Shown in pieces: positions 42,968-50,847 of a DNA stretch of 52,387 nucleotides. Both the position numbers and the translations under genes were made by a program. The notes under the pieces are model-generated. The model ran no database searches and was not told the DNA's origin. It saw only the letters and a program-made list of their open reading frames with translations. Position 1 is the first letter of the stretch. Every line of letters starts with the position of its first letter. The stretch comes from CAYLLN01 sp036496265 (GTDB lineage: Bacteria > Planctomycetota > Planctomycetia > Pirellulales > Pirellulaceae): assembly GCA_036496265.1 (NCBI GenBank), contig DASXLL010000328.1:1-52387 (forward strand), given 5' to 3'.

Positions 42968-43344
42968 TTCGCTATCGGTATAACACCCAAATCGAACCGC
43001 CTGCGCCGTTCGTCCATCTGCTGCTCCGCAATCCGGCTGACGGTACCGAACTGTCAAACGTTCCGGCTCAACTCGATACGGCCGCCGACCGCACCGTGCT
43101 GCCGCAGTCCGTTGTCGCCAACCTACGTCTGGCGCAGATCGGAACGATGTTGATTGGGGGTTTAGGCGGTATTACCTACACGCTGCCGACGTATGTCGTG
43201 CTGGTTAGTGTTCACGATCTGGCTCCCGTTCCGGTAAAAATAGTTGCCAGCTCAGACGAGCAGTGGATTTTACTCGGTCGCGACGTGTTGAACGCGTTGC
43301 GTCTTACGCTCGATGGACCGAAGGGCGCTTTAGAAATCGAGTGA
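42964..43344 (+). CDS. Retropepsin-like aspartyl protease
   Basis: 126 residues from a GTG that overlaps the preceding stop. It has the single-domain retropepsin layout: the active-site motif 'AQLDTAADRTVLPQSVV' (about residues 36-52) with catalytic Asp in DTAAD instead of the usual DTGA, a flap-like 'GGLGGITYTLPTYVVLVSVH' and the closing 'ILLGRDVLNALRLTLDGPKG'. Such proteins act as homodimers. Asp is kept but Gly is replaced by Ala in the active-site triad, as in some bacterial relatives, so activity is likely but not certain. No signal peptide is present. Confidence 0.85.
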   Translation: MIRYRYNTQIEPPAPFVHLLLRNPADGTELSNVPAQLDTAADRTVLPQSVVANLRLAQIGTMLIGGLGGITYTLPTYVVLVSVHDLAPVPVKIVASSDEQWILLGRDVLNALRLTLDGPKGALEIE

Positions 43345-43464
43345 TGTTCTTTTTGAAGATATCAATTTCCCATGCATTACGAAGCCGTTCAAATTCCGAA
43401 AGCTAAACGGCGGATGGCTAATTGATTTGCCGTCCTTGCGAGCGCGAAAGCTCCTCGCTCCTTC

Positions 43465-43511
43465 TGCCAAGAAACAGAAAGACCCCGGCGCGGTTTCATT
43501 CGCCCGGGGTC
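43465..43511 (-). terminator. Rho-independent terminator of the RRM gene
   Basis: On the minus strand, GACCCCGGGCG pairs with CGCCGGGGTC around a short loop (43481-43511, one bulge) and is followed by CTTTCTGTTTCTT. It begins 29 bp after the RRM gene's stop codon. Confidence 0.75.
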
Positions 43512-43539
43512 AAGAGAATATTGAGTTATTGAGCGGTGA

Positions 43540-43893
43540 CTACCACCGGCGTCCGCCGCCACCACCGCCGCCACCGCCGCCGTATCCACCGCGGCCGCCA
43601 CCACCGCCGCCGCCGTAACCACGACCGCCACCGCCGCCGCCACCACGCTCTTCGCGCGGGCGAGCTTCGTTGACAGTCAGCCGACGACCTTCGATTTCCT
43701 TCTCGTTCAGTGCCGCAATCGCTGCTTGGCCTTGGCTATTGTCGCCCATTTCGACAAAGCCGAAACCTTTGCTGCGGCCGGTGTCGCGATCCTGGACGAC
43801 GGTCGCGTCCTTCACTTGGCCGAATTCCGAAAACATCTGCTCCAGGCTTTGGCTCGTAACCGAATAAGCCAAATTGCCAACATACAAACGCAT
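43540..43893 (-). CDS. Glycine-rich RRM RNA-binding protein
   Basis: 117 residues from the ATG at 43893 (MRLYVGNLAYSVTSQSLEQM). The 7-residue upstream extension is not part of the family. One RNA-recognition motif fills residues 1-80, with RNP2 'LYVGNL' and RNP1 'KGFGFVEM'. The Gly/Arg/Tyr tail (about 85-117) is like cyanobacterial Rbp and plant glycine-rich proteins. It likely binds mRNA and may respond to cold. It has a leader of about 155 nt from a candidate extended -10 at 44055-44063, and its own terminator. The Gly tail is encoded by near-perfect GCC/CCG repeats, which might slip in replication. Confidence 0.93.
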   Translation of the reverse strand: MRLYVGNLAYSVTSQSLEQMFSEFGQVKDATVVQDRDTGRSKGFGFVEMGDNSQGQAAIAALNEKEIEGRRLTVNEARPREERGGGGGGGRGYGGGGGGGRGGYGGGGGGGGGGRRW

Positions 43894-44054
43894 ACCACAT
43901 TCCTTCACAAACATACGAGGCCCAAATTGATGCTTTCCGGGCCAGGAGAAAGGGATCAGCGTGGTGATCCGCCAAGTAGGCCGAGCGAGTCAGTGCGGCA
44001 GAACAATTCAAAGAACCTCACGCTGCGCTTGCGTCGTCAAACCGACTAGCCGAA

Positions 44055-44063
44055 AGTGTAGCA
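44055..44063 (-). promoter_or_regulatory. Candidate extended -10 promoter for the RRM gene
   Basis: On the minus strand, TGCTACACT fits an extended -10 (TGn + TACACT). No strong -35 was found. It would give a 5' leader of about 155 nt with small hairpin potential. Confidence 0.35.
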
Positions 44064-44116
44064 CGTCGTTGATAGCCGGGCTAGTGCGTTTTTGCAGCGA
44101 AAAATCAATGCCGAAA

Positions 44117-45049
44117 TCACCATTCAATCAATTCCGCGTCAAAAACCGGCCCCTCGACGCAGGTGCGTTTGTAATCCCAACTGCCATCAGGCTGCTTGAC
44201 TTTGGCGACACAGGTGAAGCAGATCCCAATTCCGCATGCCATGGGCGTTTCGAGCGATACCTGACACGGGACCTTGAATTGGGCGGAGATTTCGGCAACC
44301 GCTTCCATCATCGGCTCGGGACCGCAGCAGACAATCAGCGGATTCTGCGGTTGCTCCGCGAGAACTTGCCTCAGGAGGTCAGTCACAAATCCATGCTGAC
44401 CGCGACTGCCGTCATCCGTCGCGAGGCGGAGATCGATGTTAAGACTCTCAAAGTCTTCCAGTCCCGCAAAATATTCGGCGGTCCGAACTCCATAGCAAAA
44501 TGTAACACCCGACGCCCGCGAAATATTCCGCCGCGCTTCACCATACTGTTTCAGCCCGAGCGCCTCTTTCGCCAGCGCCAAGAATGGCGTCTGCCCAATG
44601 CCGCCAGCGACCATGATCAAACTTGAGTTCAATGTTCCGGGTTCAAAGTTCAAAGTTGGGCTCGTGTGACTTTGAACTTTGAACTTTGAACTTTGAACTC
44701 CAAATCCATTTCCCAGGGGTCCCCAAACGTCCAACAGTTGCCCTGGTTTGGCGTAGCACAGCCGCGACGTTAGCTTTCCCTTAGCCAGATAAACCACATC
44801 AACCGCCTCCGGCTGTCCCGCCGCCGAAAGCACCGTGTCGTACAGCGCCAGCGGTCGACCAATCAGGGGATCGTTCATTCCAGCCAGTCGCAGCATCAAA
44901 AATTGGCCCGGGACGACGCGACGCGCGATTTCCGGTGCGACAAAACGGACTCGAAACGTATCGCGAGCCAACTTGACGTTTTCGATGATCTCAGCCGTGT
45001 GCTGAACGGCCTGATCGGCATAGTAAGCCGCGTGCAGCGGGCTATTCAT
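44117..45049 (-). CDS. pyrK: PyrK-like dihydroorotate dehydrogenase electron-transfer subunit
   Basis: 310 residues. It has an FAD-binding domain ('FRVRFVAPEIARRVVPGQFL', 'RPLALYD'), an NAD-binding domain ('IMVAGGIGQTPFLALAKEAL', 'CCGPEPMM') and C-terminal cysteines at about 272, 277, 280 and 297 (CGIGICFTC ... C) for a [2Fe-2S] cluster. It passes electrons between PyrD (class 1B) and NAD+ in pyrimidine synthesis. It is longer than usual because about 25 residues (about 117-143, including 'SSKFKVQSHTSPTLNFEP') come from a heptamer-based palindromic repeat inserted in frame just before the VAGG loop. pyrD is not nearby. Its start overlaps the rluB stop by 4 bp. Confidence 0.92.
   Translation of the reverse strand: MNSPLHAAYYADQAVQHTAEIIENVKLARDTFRVRFVAPEIARRVVPGQFLMLRLAGMNDPLIGRPLALYDTVLSAAGQPEAVDVVYLAKGKLTSRLCYAKPGQLLDVWGPLGNGFGVQSSKFKVQSHTSPTLNFEPGTLNSSLIMVAGGIGQTPFLALAKEALGLKQYGEARRNISRASGVTFCYGVRTAEYFAGLEDFESLNIDLRLATDDGSRGQHGFVTDLLRQVLAEQPQNPLIVCCGPEPMMEAVAEISAQFKVPCQVSLETPMACGIGICFTCVAKVKQPDGSWDYKRTCVEGPVFDAELIEW
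44641..44697. repeat. Palindromic heptamer repeat (GTTCAAA/CTTTGAA) inside pyrK
   Basis: GTTCAAAGTTCAAAGT (44641-44656) is the exact reverse complement of 44669-44684, separated by 12 nt. CTTTGAA then runs four times (44670-44697). A further GAGTTCAATGTTCCGG adjoins on the left. It is translated in frame within PyrK. Confidence 0.9.
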
Positions 45050-46491
45050 CGGCGTCCTTTCCGTTTGCCGCCCTGCTTGCCGAATTGTTTGCCTGCCCTC
45101 TCGTTTCGTCGGCCGCCGCGCCGCTGATTGTCGGTTCCCTGCGGCCGCTCCTCTTTCTTCTTCTGCTTCGGGCGAAAGCGATATTTGCCGGCTTTGTCAC
45201 CCGCCGGACCGCGGCCCTCCTCGCGCGGGCCGAAAACCCGCTTCCCGCCGCGTTTTTTGCCGAACGACTCGCGGGGTTGCGATTCGAGATCCTCGCGCTT
45301 CTTCCCAGCCGGGCGCTGCCGGAAATGTTTCTCGCGATCGTCGCGACCCTTGGGTCGGTGCTGGTTTCGCGGTCCGGATTTTCGCTTGTCGAACTTTTTG
45401 GGCCGTGGCGATCGAGGTGGGGGTGCGGCTGAAAAATCACCATCATAATCGATGACACCGCCGCGATTCTCGGCCGGTTCGACGCCTTCATCGACCGCAA
45501 ATTCGTCGCTTCCCGCAATGGGCAGCGGACCTTCATCCATATCGTCACGCAGGAGATCATCCAGGGAAAGCGGCTGATCGAGTAGCGCCTGTTTTTGGAG
45601 ATACTGATTGTCGCCGCGTTCCCGTGCCTTTTCCTTGCCAATGCTTCCAGCTTTTTCTGTCTGAACCTTGAACCCGGCGGCTGCTCCCGGCGGAAGGCCG
45701 GCCTGAACCTTTTTTCCGACAGCCCGCCGCTTCTGCTTAGCCAATTGCAACAAGCCTTCGACTTCGGTTGGCATCAGTCGCCGCCACCCGCCAACTGGCA
45801 GATCGGCCAGCTTCACATTGCCAACGGCAATTCGTTTCAAGGCGAGTACTTTATGGCCGACGCGAGCCAGGATCCGCCGAATTTCGCGGTTCCGCCCTTC
45901 GTTGAGCACGATTACGAGATCCGTGCTCTGACCGTGCTGCTTCTTGACCGTGATCGATTGCGCGCGAGCAAATCCTTCCGCCAGATGAACACCCTTCTTC
46001 AGCCGCTCCAATTGCCGTGCCTCTGGCGATCCAGCAATTCGCACCAGATAGGCTTTCTCAACGCCATATCGCGGATGCGTCAGCCGGTTGGCAAACTCGC
46101 CGTCGTTCGTAACGAGAATCAACCCTTCGCTGGAACGATCCAACCGCCCCACGGCAAAGACCCGCTCCTCGGTTGGCACCAGATCGATCACGCGTGCCCG
46201 GCCGCTGGGGTCATGGTTCGTCGTTACGACGCCGACCGGCTTATTGACCGCAAAGTACAGCCGCTGTGGCTTGCGAATGGCCTCCCCATCGACGCGAATC
46301 TCCTGCTGGGCCGGATCGACGCGCGTCCCCAGCTCTGTGACGGTCTTCCGATCGACTTCCACGCGCCCCGCGCGAATATAGTCTTCACAATCGCGCCGAC
46401 TCCCCAGCCCCGCCGCGGCCAGGACCTTTTGCAGTCGCTCGCCGCGCGTCGCGGAGTCGTCATTTTCTGGCGGTGGTCGTTCTTTTCGCAT
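45046..46491 (-). CDS. rluB: RluB-type 23S rRNA pseudouridine synthase with long charged tail
   Basis: 481 residues. An S4 RNA-binding domain ('ERLQKVLAAAGLGSRRDCED') precedes the RsuA/RluB catalytic domain: 'LYFAVNKPVGVVTTNHDPSG', 'VFAVGRLDRSSEGLILVTND' (the catalytic Asp lies in GRLDRSSEGL) and 'LNEGRNREIRRILARVGHKV'. This enzyme isomerises one uridine in 23S rRNA. The last ~230 residues are Lys/Arg/Gly/Glu-rich and probably disordered ('KKREDLESQPRESFGKKRGG'), about as long as the enzyme itself. It is coupled to pyrK by an ATGA overlap. Confidence 0.94.
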   Translation of the reverse strand: MRKERPPPENDDSATRGERLQKVLAAAGLGSRRDCEDYIRAGRVEVDRKTVTELGTRVDPAQQEIRVDGEAIRKPQRLYFAVNKPVGVVTTNHDPSGRARVIDLVPTEERVFAVGRLDRSSEGLILVTNDGEFANRLTHPRYGVEKAYLVRIAGSPEARQLERLKKGVHLAEGFARAQSITVKKQHGQSTDLVIVLNEGRNREIRRILARVGHKVLALKRIAVGNVKLADLPVGGWRRLMPTEVEGLLQLAKQKRRAVGKKVQAGLPPGAAAGFKVQTEKAGSIGKEKARERGDNQYLQKQALLDQPLSLDDLLRDDMDEGPLPIAGSDEFAVDEGVEPAENRGGVIDYDGDFSAAPPPRSPRPKKFDKRKSGPRNQHRPKGRDDREKHFRQRPAGKKREDLESQPRESFGKKRGGKRVFGPREEGRGPAGDKAGKYRFRPKQKKKEERPQGTDNQRRGGRRNERAGKQFGKQGGKRKGRR

Positions 46492-46718
46492 TGCTAAAAC
46501 CTTTCCTCACCCGCACAGTTTAACGCCCTTCGCCTCCGCCGCGAATGACCGGCGCGATAAGAGAAAACGCGCGGAAACAAATCGTTTCAACGGATAGCGC
46601 GGTCAGTCCGATATTTCCGCTATCTACCACTGTGCCGATCAAGCCGCGCTGTCTGACAGGAACTCGTGCGACCTTGCCGGCCAGTCAAACTTTGCCGCCT
46701 TTAGCCCCGGCCAAAACC

Positions 46719-47711
46719 ATGCCCGCGCGCCTTTCCCGCCGCCAATTCACCGTCGCGTCCCTTACCATTGGCTCGTCGTGTCTGGCCGATGCCACTTTTG
46801 GCCAGGGATACAAGAAGTACCCGCCGGTGATCCCCGGGTCGGGCATCCGCGTCGCGCGGACGGGCGACGAATTTGAGGCCGAGGACTGGGCCTATTATCC
46901 CCAGCATCCCAAGAGCAGTTGGAACATCGACGACCAGATTCGCGAGCCCGGCAGCAGCTCGAAAAACGGTCTGTGGGCCGAAGGCGCCAAACGCGGCACG
47001 CCCGATATCGTCAAGCGCGTGCCGACTCCGCCGGGAGGCATTGAAGGTAGCACCGGTTCCATGCTGTTTCAATCGCTGCATTCGGGAATTCCGGGAACCT
47101 TGACGCATCAACAACAACAAGACGACTTGCTGCACAACACGCAGGCGCGGGCGGGAGTAATCCCGGTTTCGTGGAGTCCCAACGTTGTCTGCCGTGTGTA
47201 TGTCCCGCCGGTGAAGTACTGGGAACGCCGCGATGGCGCAACTTTTGGCTTCCGCACCGGCCTCACCGCTCACGAGGAATACTGGCCCGGCATCTTCCTG
47301 CACATGGAGCGGCAGCCAACCGACGGCAAAAAAGGCCCATTGGTCCGCTCGTGGGTTCGGGCCGACAACGGCGGCCGCGACATGCCTTCGCTCACGTTCG
47401 AACCCGAAACCTGGATCACCATGGGGATGTCGCACACGCCCGACGGGGCCGTGCATTTCTTCCAGCGCCCGGGCATCGATGACTTGACGAAAGAAGACTG
47501 CGTCGGCAGCTACTGGTGCTACGGCTATCGTGCGCAGTGGTTCCAAACCTTCTTCTTCAATGTCATCAACATGGATGACGGCCGCAGCGTCAGCACGCCC
47601 TGGATCGTTGATGACGCGTTCCTCTTCGCAGCCAGCGCACCGGCGAACAAGATCCGCATGGCGGGCGGACCAAAACCGGCCGACCCGGGCGCGCAGCCAA
47701 CAGCGCGGTAG
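46719..47711 (+). CDS. Tat-exported protein of unknown function
   Basis: 330 residues from the ATG at 46719, which starts 'MPARLSRRQFTVASLTIGSS', a twin-arginine signal. The longer frame to 46545 adds 58 residues without a signal and is rejected. The mature protein is rich in Trp, Pro and Gly ('EAEDWAYYPQHPKSSWNIDD', 'YVPPVKYWERRDGATFGFRT', 'EEYWPGIFLHME', 'MPSLTFEPETWITMGMSHTP'). That suggests a beta-sandwich of the LamG/polysaccharide-lyase kind, but I cannot assign a family. It is divergent from rluB. Confidence 0.8.
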   Translation: MPARLSRRQFTVASLTIGSSCLADATFGQGYKKYPPVIPGSGIRVARTGDEFEAEDWAYYPQHPKSSWNIDDQIREPGSSSKNGLWAEGAKRGTPDIVKRVPTPPGGIEGSTGSMLFQSLHSGIPGTLTHQQQQDDLLHNTQARAGVIPVSWSPNVVCRVYVPPVKYWERRDGATFGFRTGLTAHEEYWPGIFLHMERQPTDGKKGPLVRSWVRADNGGRDMPSLTFEPETWITMGMSHTPDGAVHFFQRPGIDDLTKEDCVGSYWCYGYRAQWFQTFFFNVINMDDGRSVSTPWIVDDAFLFAASAPANKIRMAGGPKPADPGAQPTAR

Positions 47712-47764
47712 ATATTTCGCTCGAACTTGCGACTCTCGAGCTTACTGAATCTCAAGCTGTGTAC

Positions 47765-48298
47765 TCACTCAATCTCAATCGTGTAACCGAGGGCCCCGAT
47801 CGGCTCTCCCGCCTTCGCCTTTTCATAAGCCGAATGGCACAGCGTGCATTTTTTCAGCACGACGGGAATCGGCGTCGCCGCTCGCAAATATCGCTTGCCA
47901 TTTTTCTCGGTGATCTGCTCGTAATAGGCATTGCCCTCTTTCAGCGACTTAATGGCAGCCTTTTCGAACTCATCGCGCGGCGCGTTATCCGGATCGTACG
48001 GTTCGCCCGTTGCATCTAACAGCCGCACGTCGTGATGCCCTTTTTCCCGCATCGCCTGAAACAGCTTTTGAAACGCCGCTCCCGCCGCCAAATCCGACTT
48101 TTCATCGACATAATTCTCTGTGATCAGAACGATCGCCGTCTTATAGACGTCGTCAAGAATTTGCACTTCCTTGCGCGTCCTTTCGAGCGCCGGATCGTCT
48201 TTCTTGGTTGCCTTCTCTTGACCCCAGAGAGACAGCCCTACAAGCGCCAAAACACCGATTCCCACCAGACCCCAAGCCTTGCGAATTCCGCCTGACAT
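47765..48298 (-). CDS. DUF3365/Tll0287-like heme-binding protein
   Basis: 177 residues. An N-terminal signal or anchor helix (about 9-26, 'AWGLVGIGVLALVGLSLWGQ') is followed by a PAS-like domain: 'ILDDVYKTAIVLITENYVDE', 'DVRLLDATGEPYDPDNAPRD', 'DEFEKAAIKSLKEGNAYYEQ' and 'RYLRAATPIPVVLKKCTLCH'. CTLCH (151-155) is a c-type heme motif. The order matches Tll0287-like heme proteins, thought to be redox sensors or electron carriers. It is periplasmic, and convergent with the Tat-exported gene on its left. Confidence 0.9.
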   Translation of the reverse strand: MSGGIRKAWGLVGIGVLALVGLSLWGQEKATKKDDPALERTRKEVQILDDVYKTAIVLITENYVDEKSDLAAGAAFQKLFQAMREKGHHDVRLLDATGEPYDPDNAPRDEFEKAAIKSLKEGNAYYEQITEKNGKRYLRAATPIPVVLKKCTLCHSAYEKAKAGEPIGALGYTIEIE

Positions 48299-48386
48299 TT
48301 TCGCAGTTCCTCAAAAAGGTAGTCCACGATCTAAAGACAGTTCACAATTATCGCAGAACTGCGAACCGCATTCCGCCGCATGCGCA

Positions 48387-48414
48387 CGAAAAAAGGCAGG
48401 CCAGTGGCCTGCCT
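48387..48414 (-). terminator. Strong rho-independent terminator
   Basis: AGGCAGGCC-ACT-GGCCTGCCT on the minus strand (9-bp stem, 3-nt loop) is followed by TTTTTT. It lies 82 bp after the stop of the 78-residue gene. It could also shield the heme-protein gene from read-through. Confidence 0.85.
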
Positions 48415-48495
48415 CGGTGAACTGTGAATCCCAACCGCACGCGGCGCTTGGCCTAACGTGGTCGGTTTCCTTCGACGGCTTGCATCGCGACTTGT

Positions 48496-48732
48496 TTACA
48501 TTGACTCGCGCGGGCGAATCGCACCGGTCAAGCCGTTGTAATCATAGCGGTCACTGTCGTGCCACAGCGGCAAGCCGAGCTCCAACCGCTTGCGGAGAAT
48601 CTCGATCTTCTCCGGCGAGCCGGCCGGGGCGTCGGTCGAATCGAACTTGGCTTGCGGGCTCGGCAGCCAGTCTTCATCGTGGCCATACTTCAGAATCGCT
48701 TCGAAAACATTCTTGCACCGTTCTGACATCAT
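48496..48732 (-). CDS. Conserved small planctomycete protein
   Basis: 78 residues, soluble, with 'CKNVFEAILKYGHDEDWLPS' and 'SPEKIEILRKRLELGLPLWH' followed by 'DSDRYDYNG'. The 'SPEKIExLRxRxxxGLPLWH' string is one I associate with short conserved planctomycete proteins of unknown role. It has no signal peptide. It is monocistronic with a strong terminator downstream. Confidence 0.75.
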   Translation of the reverse strand: MMSERCKNVFEAILKYGHDEDWLPSPQAKFDSTDAPAGSPEKIEILRKRLELGLPLWHDSDRYDYNGLTGAIRPRESM

Positions 48733-49340
48733 TTCCTCCAGGCATTGAAAATGCGTTACGCCGGGGCTTCAAGGCTGGTGCAGCCAGCGTGCCTCGGAGC
48801 GGAAAAATCGCTCGCTTGCGAGGAACGCCAAGCATCGGCAGGTTTATTTGCGTGACCGCTATCAACGTGGCTCTCAAAGGCGGGTGAGAGCGTCCCGCGT
48901 TCAATCGCCGGGACATTCGCTGCGTGTGGGTCGTATGTCGCTATTTTTCACACTAGCAGCCTCGGGTCAAGCTTTTTGAGACAAATTGTCGTTTGAACGA
49001 CGGATTTTCTTTTCCCATTGACTTATCATCCGAATAGCCGGCAATGTGACGCGATCTTGTTAGCTAAAGTCTTATGATTACTTAAATTAACGCTAGTTTA
49101 TGGGATATGTGGGGATTGATTGCTCGCAATAAGCGGTAAACCGCAATGTAAAAATTCAATCCGTAAATCAACGTACAAGGGAGCCACGGCCGCAACGGCC
49201 GCATGCGATGTGAATTTGGATAATTTTTGAATTGTCAGGTTTCAAATTGCTTTTAGCTTTCCTCGCCGGCTATTTTGTCCGCTGTGCGACAATTCGGCGG
49301 TTTTTCGACCGTCCCTTGGACACTTGGTGAACCGACAAAA
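48733..49340. other. 608-bp gene-free region, AT-rich in its middle
   Basis: Between about 48,940 and 49,260 the sequence is clearly richer in A and T than its neighbours (for example TTACTTAAATTAACG near 49,080). A 9-bp direct tandem (ACGGCCGCA, 49186-49203) and a small stem GCTGG/CCAGC near 48,774 are the only structures seen. No ORF or RNA gene was recognised. It probably holds the promoters of the two divergent genes. Confidence 0.5.
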
Positions 49341-49763
49341 ATGCCTTGGATCCAGCGCACCATTGCCTTGCCCGCCTGCTCTCGCGGCTGTCACCTCATC
49401 ACGAATGAGATCGAACGGCACTTGCCGGAGCTTCGCTCCCTGAAGACGGGCCTGCTGCACGTGTTCATTCAGCACACGTCGGCCTCGCTGACGATCAACG
49501 AAAACGCCGATCGCGATGTCCGCACGGACATGGAGTCTTCGCTCAATCATCTCGCGCCTGAAAAATTCCCGTACGTACACACCCTTGAGGGGCCGGACGA
49601 TATGCCCGCTCACGTCAAAGCATCACTGATGGGCTCGAGCGTCAGCATTCCAATCGCCAACGGCCGTCTGCTGCTTGGAACGTGGCAAGGTATCTACCTC
49701 TGCGAGCACCGCAATCGCGGTGGCAGTCGCTCGCTCGTTCTGACTCTCTGGGGCGAGTCGTGA
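49341..49763 (+). CDS. yjbQ: YjbQ (UPF0047) protein
   Basis: 140 residues from the ATG at 49341, which matches the usual length of about 138. The frame start at 49275 adds 22 unrelated residues. The family hallmarks are all here: 'CHLITNEIERHLPELRSLKT', 'GLLHVFIQHTSASLTINENA', 'PDDMPAHVKASLMGSSVSIP' and 'LGTWQGIYLCEHRNRGG'. A metal or ligand site is formed by conserved His, Cys and Glu residues. Members have weak thiamine-phosphate-synthase activity; the true role is unsettled. It is cytoplasmic, convergent with holB, with 10 bp between the stops. Confidence 0.95.
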   Translation: MPWIQRTIALPACSRGCHLITNEIERHLPELRSLKTGLLHVFIQHTSASLTINENADRDVRTDMESSLNHLAPEKFPYVHTLEGPDDMPAHVKASLMGSSVSIPIANGRLLLGTWQGIYLCEHRNRGGSRSLVLTLWGES

Positions 49764-49773
49764 CGACCACTAC

Positions 49774-50835
49774 TCAACGCGTGCCAATCGATTGCCGTCC
49801 AGCCTGCGCCAATTCATCGAGCCACCATTCGATGAGCGTCGCCTGATTGGCGTTGGCGTCGATGTGCCCATATGCCTCCAGGCAGTGTTCCAGGCATTCA
49901 TTCGGATCGTCTTCCTCCATCCAGCCAGCGGCAGTGCGGACGCAGCGAGCCAGCTCCACATCTGCCGGCGCTTCGCCCGTTGTAATTCCCAGCAGAATCG
50001 CCCGATACAACTCTTCAGCCAGCGACACCACCAGCCGCAGCCGACTGCGCTTCGCGGCCGCCTCTTTGCCGGCGCTATCGACGAACTGCCCAATCAATTT
50101 CGCCGTGGGCGGCGCATCGAACGACGGCTGGCTTAGCATCGTGACCATCTCGCGGCGAAATTCGACCAGTTCCGCGTCGCACCAGAGCGCAGCACGCTCC
50201 AGCGAGCCATGGCTATGTGCGGCCGCGATATGAGCCGCTTGCCGATCTTCGCACAAACCTTTTTCCACGAGCAAATCACCCACGTCCGCCTCGCTGAGCG
50301 GGCCAAAACGCACCATCTGGCATCGCGACCGAATCGTCGGCAATTGCCGCTGCTCGCTGGTGCCAATCAGAATCAGCAGCGATTGCGGCGGCGGCTCCTC
50401 CAGCGTTTTTAAGAGGCAGTTAGCCCCTTCCTTATTGAGATAATCGGCATCGTCCAGAATCGAAATCTTCCGCCGACCCGAATACGGCTTGAGCGCGATG
50501 TTGTAGCACAGCCCAGCCCGCATCCGATGTTCCGCGTCACCGATAAGCAGTTCCAGCGGAATAAACGCCTTATCCGTCGGTTTGCTAATCACCTCGATAT
50601 CCGGGTGATTCAGCGAAGCCACTTGTAAGCAACTCGGGCACTCGCCGCACGGCTCCAGTCTTACCTCCGGAACGCGCTCGCAGAGTAATCCCTTCGCCAG
50701 TGCCAGCGCGAATGTTCGCTTACCGATGCCCGACGGTCCGACAAACAAGAACGTGCTCGCCAAGCGGCCTTTGCTCAGCGCTCGCCGGAATTTTTCGACC
50801 ACGCGGTCGTGACCGCGAATGTTTTGCCAGGTCAT
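49774..50835 (-). CDS. holB: DNA polymerase III delta' subunit
   Basis: 353 residues. The clamp-loader subunit delta' has an AAA+ fold: Walker A 'FVGPSGIGKRT' (about residues 32-42), a zinc module 'CGECPSC', 'ISILDDADYLNKEGANCLLK' then 'TLEEPP' (Walker B region), and the SRC motif in 'IRSRCQMVRFGPL'. Its C-terminal domain is helical. It helps load the beta clamp at replication forks. It lies 12 bp after the Gfo/Idh/MocA gene on the same strand, so it may be co-transcribed. Confidence 0.93.
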   Translation of the reverse strand: MTWQNIRGHDRVVEKFRRALSKGRLASTFLFVGPSGIGKRTFALALAKGLLCERVPEVRLEPCGECPSCLQVASLNHPDIEVISKPTDKAFIPLELLIGDAEHRMRAGLCYNIALKPYSGRRKISILDDADYLNKEGANCLLKTLEEPPPQSLLILIGTSEQRQLPTIRSRCQMVRFGPLSEADVGDLLVEKGLCEDRQAAHIAAAHSHGSLERAALWCDAELVEFRREMVTMLSQPSFDAPPTAKLIGQFVDSAGKEAAAKRSRLRLVVSLAEELYRAILLGITTGEAPADVELARCVRTAAGWMEEDDPNECLEHCLEAYGHIDANANQATLIEWWLDELAQAGRQSIGTR

Positions 50836-50847
50836 GTCGCAGCTTAC

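Noticed and set aside
43545..43650. GCC/CCG triplet run as a possible structural or mobile repeat
   Set aside because: It simply encodes the Gly-rich tail of the RRM protein.
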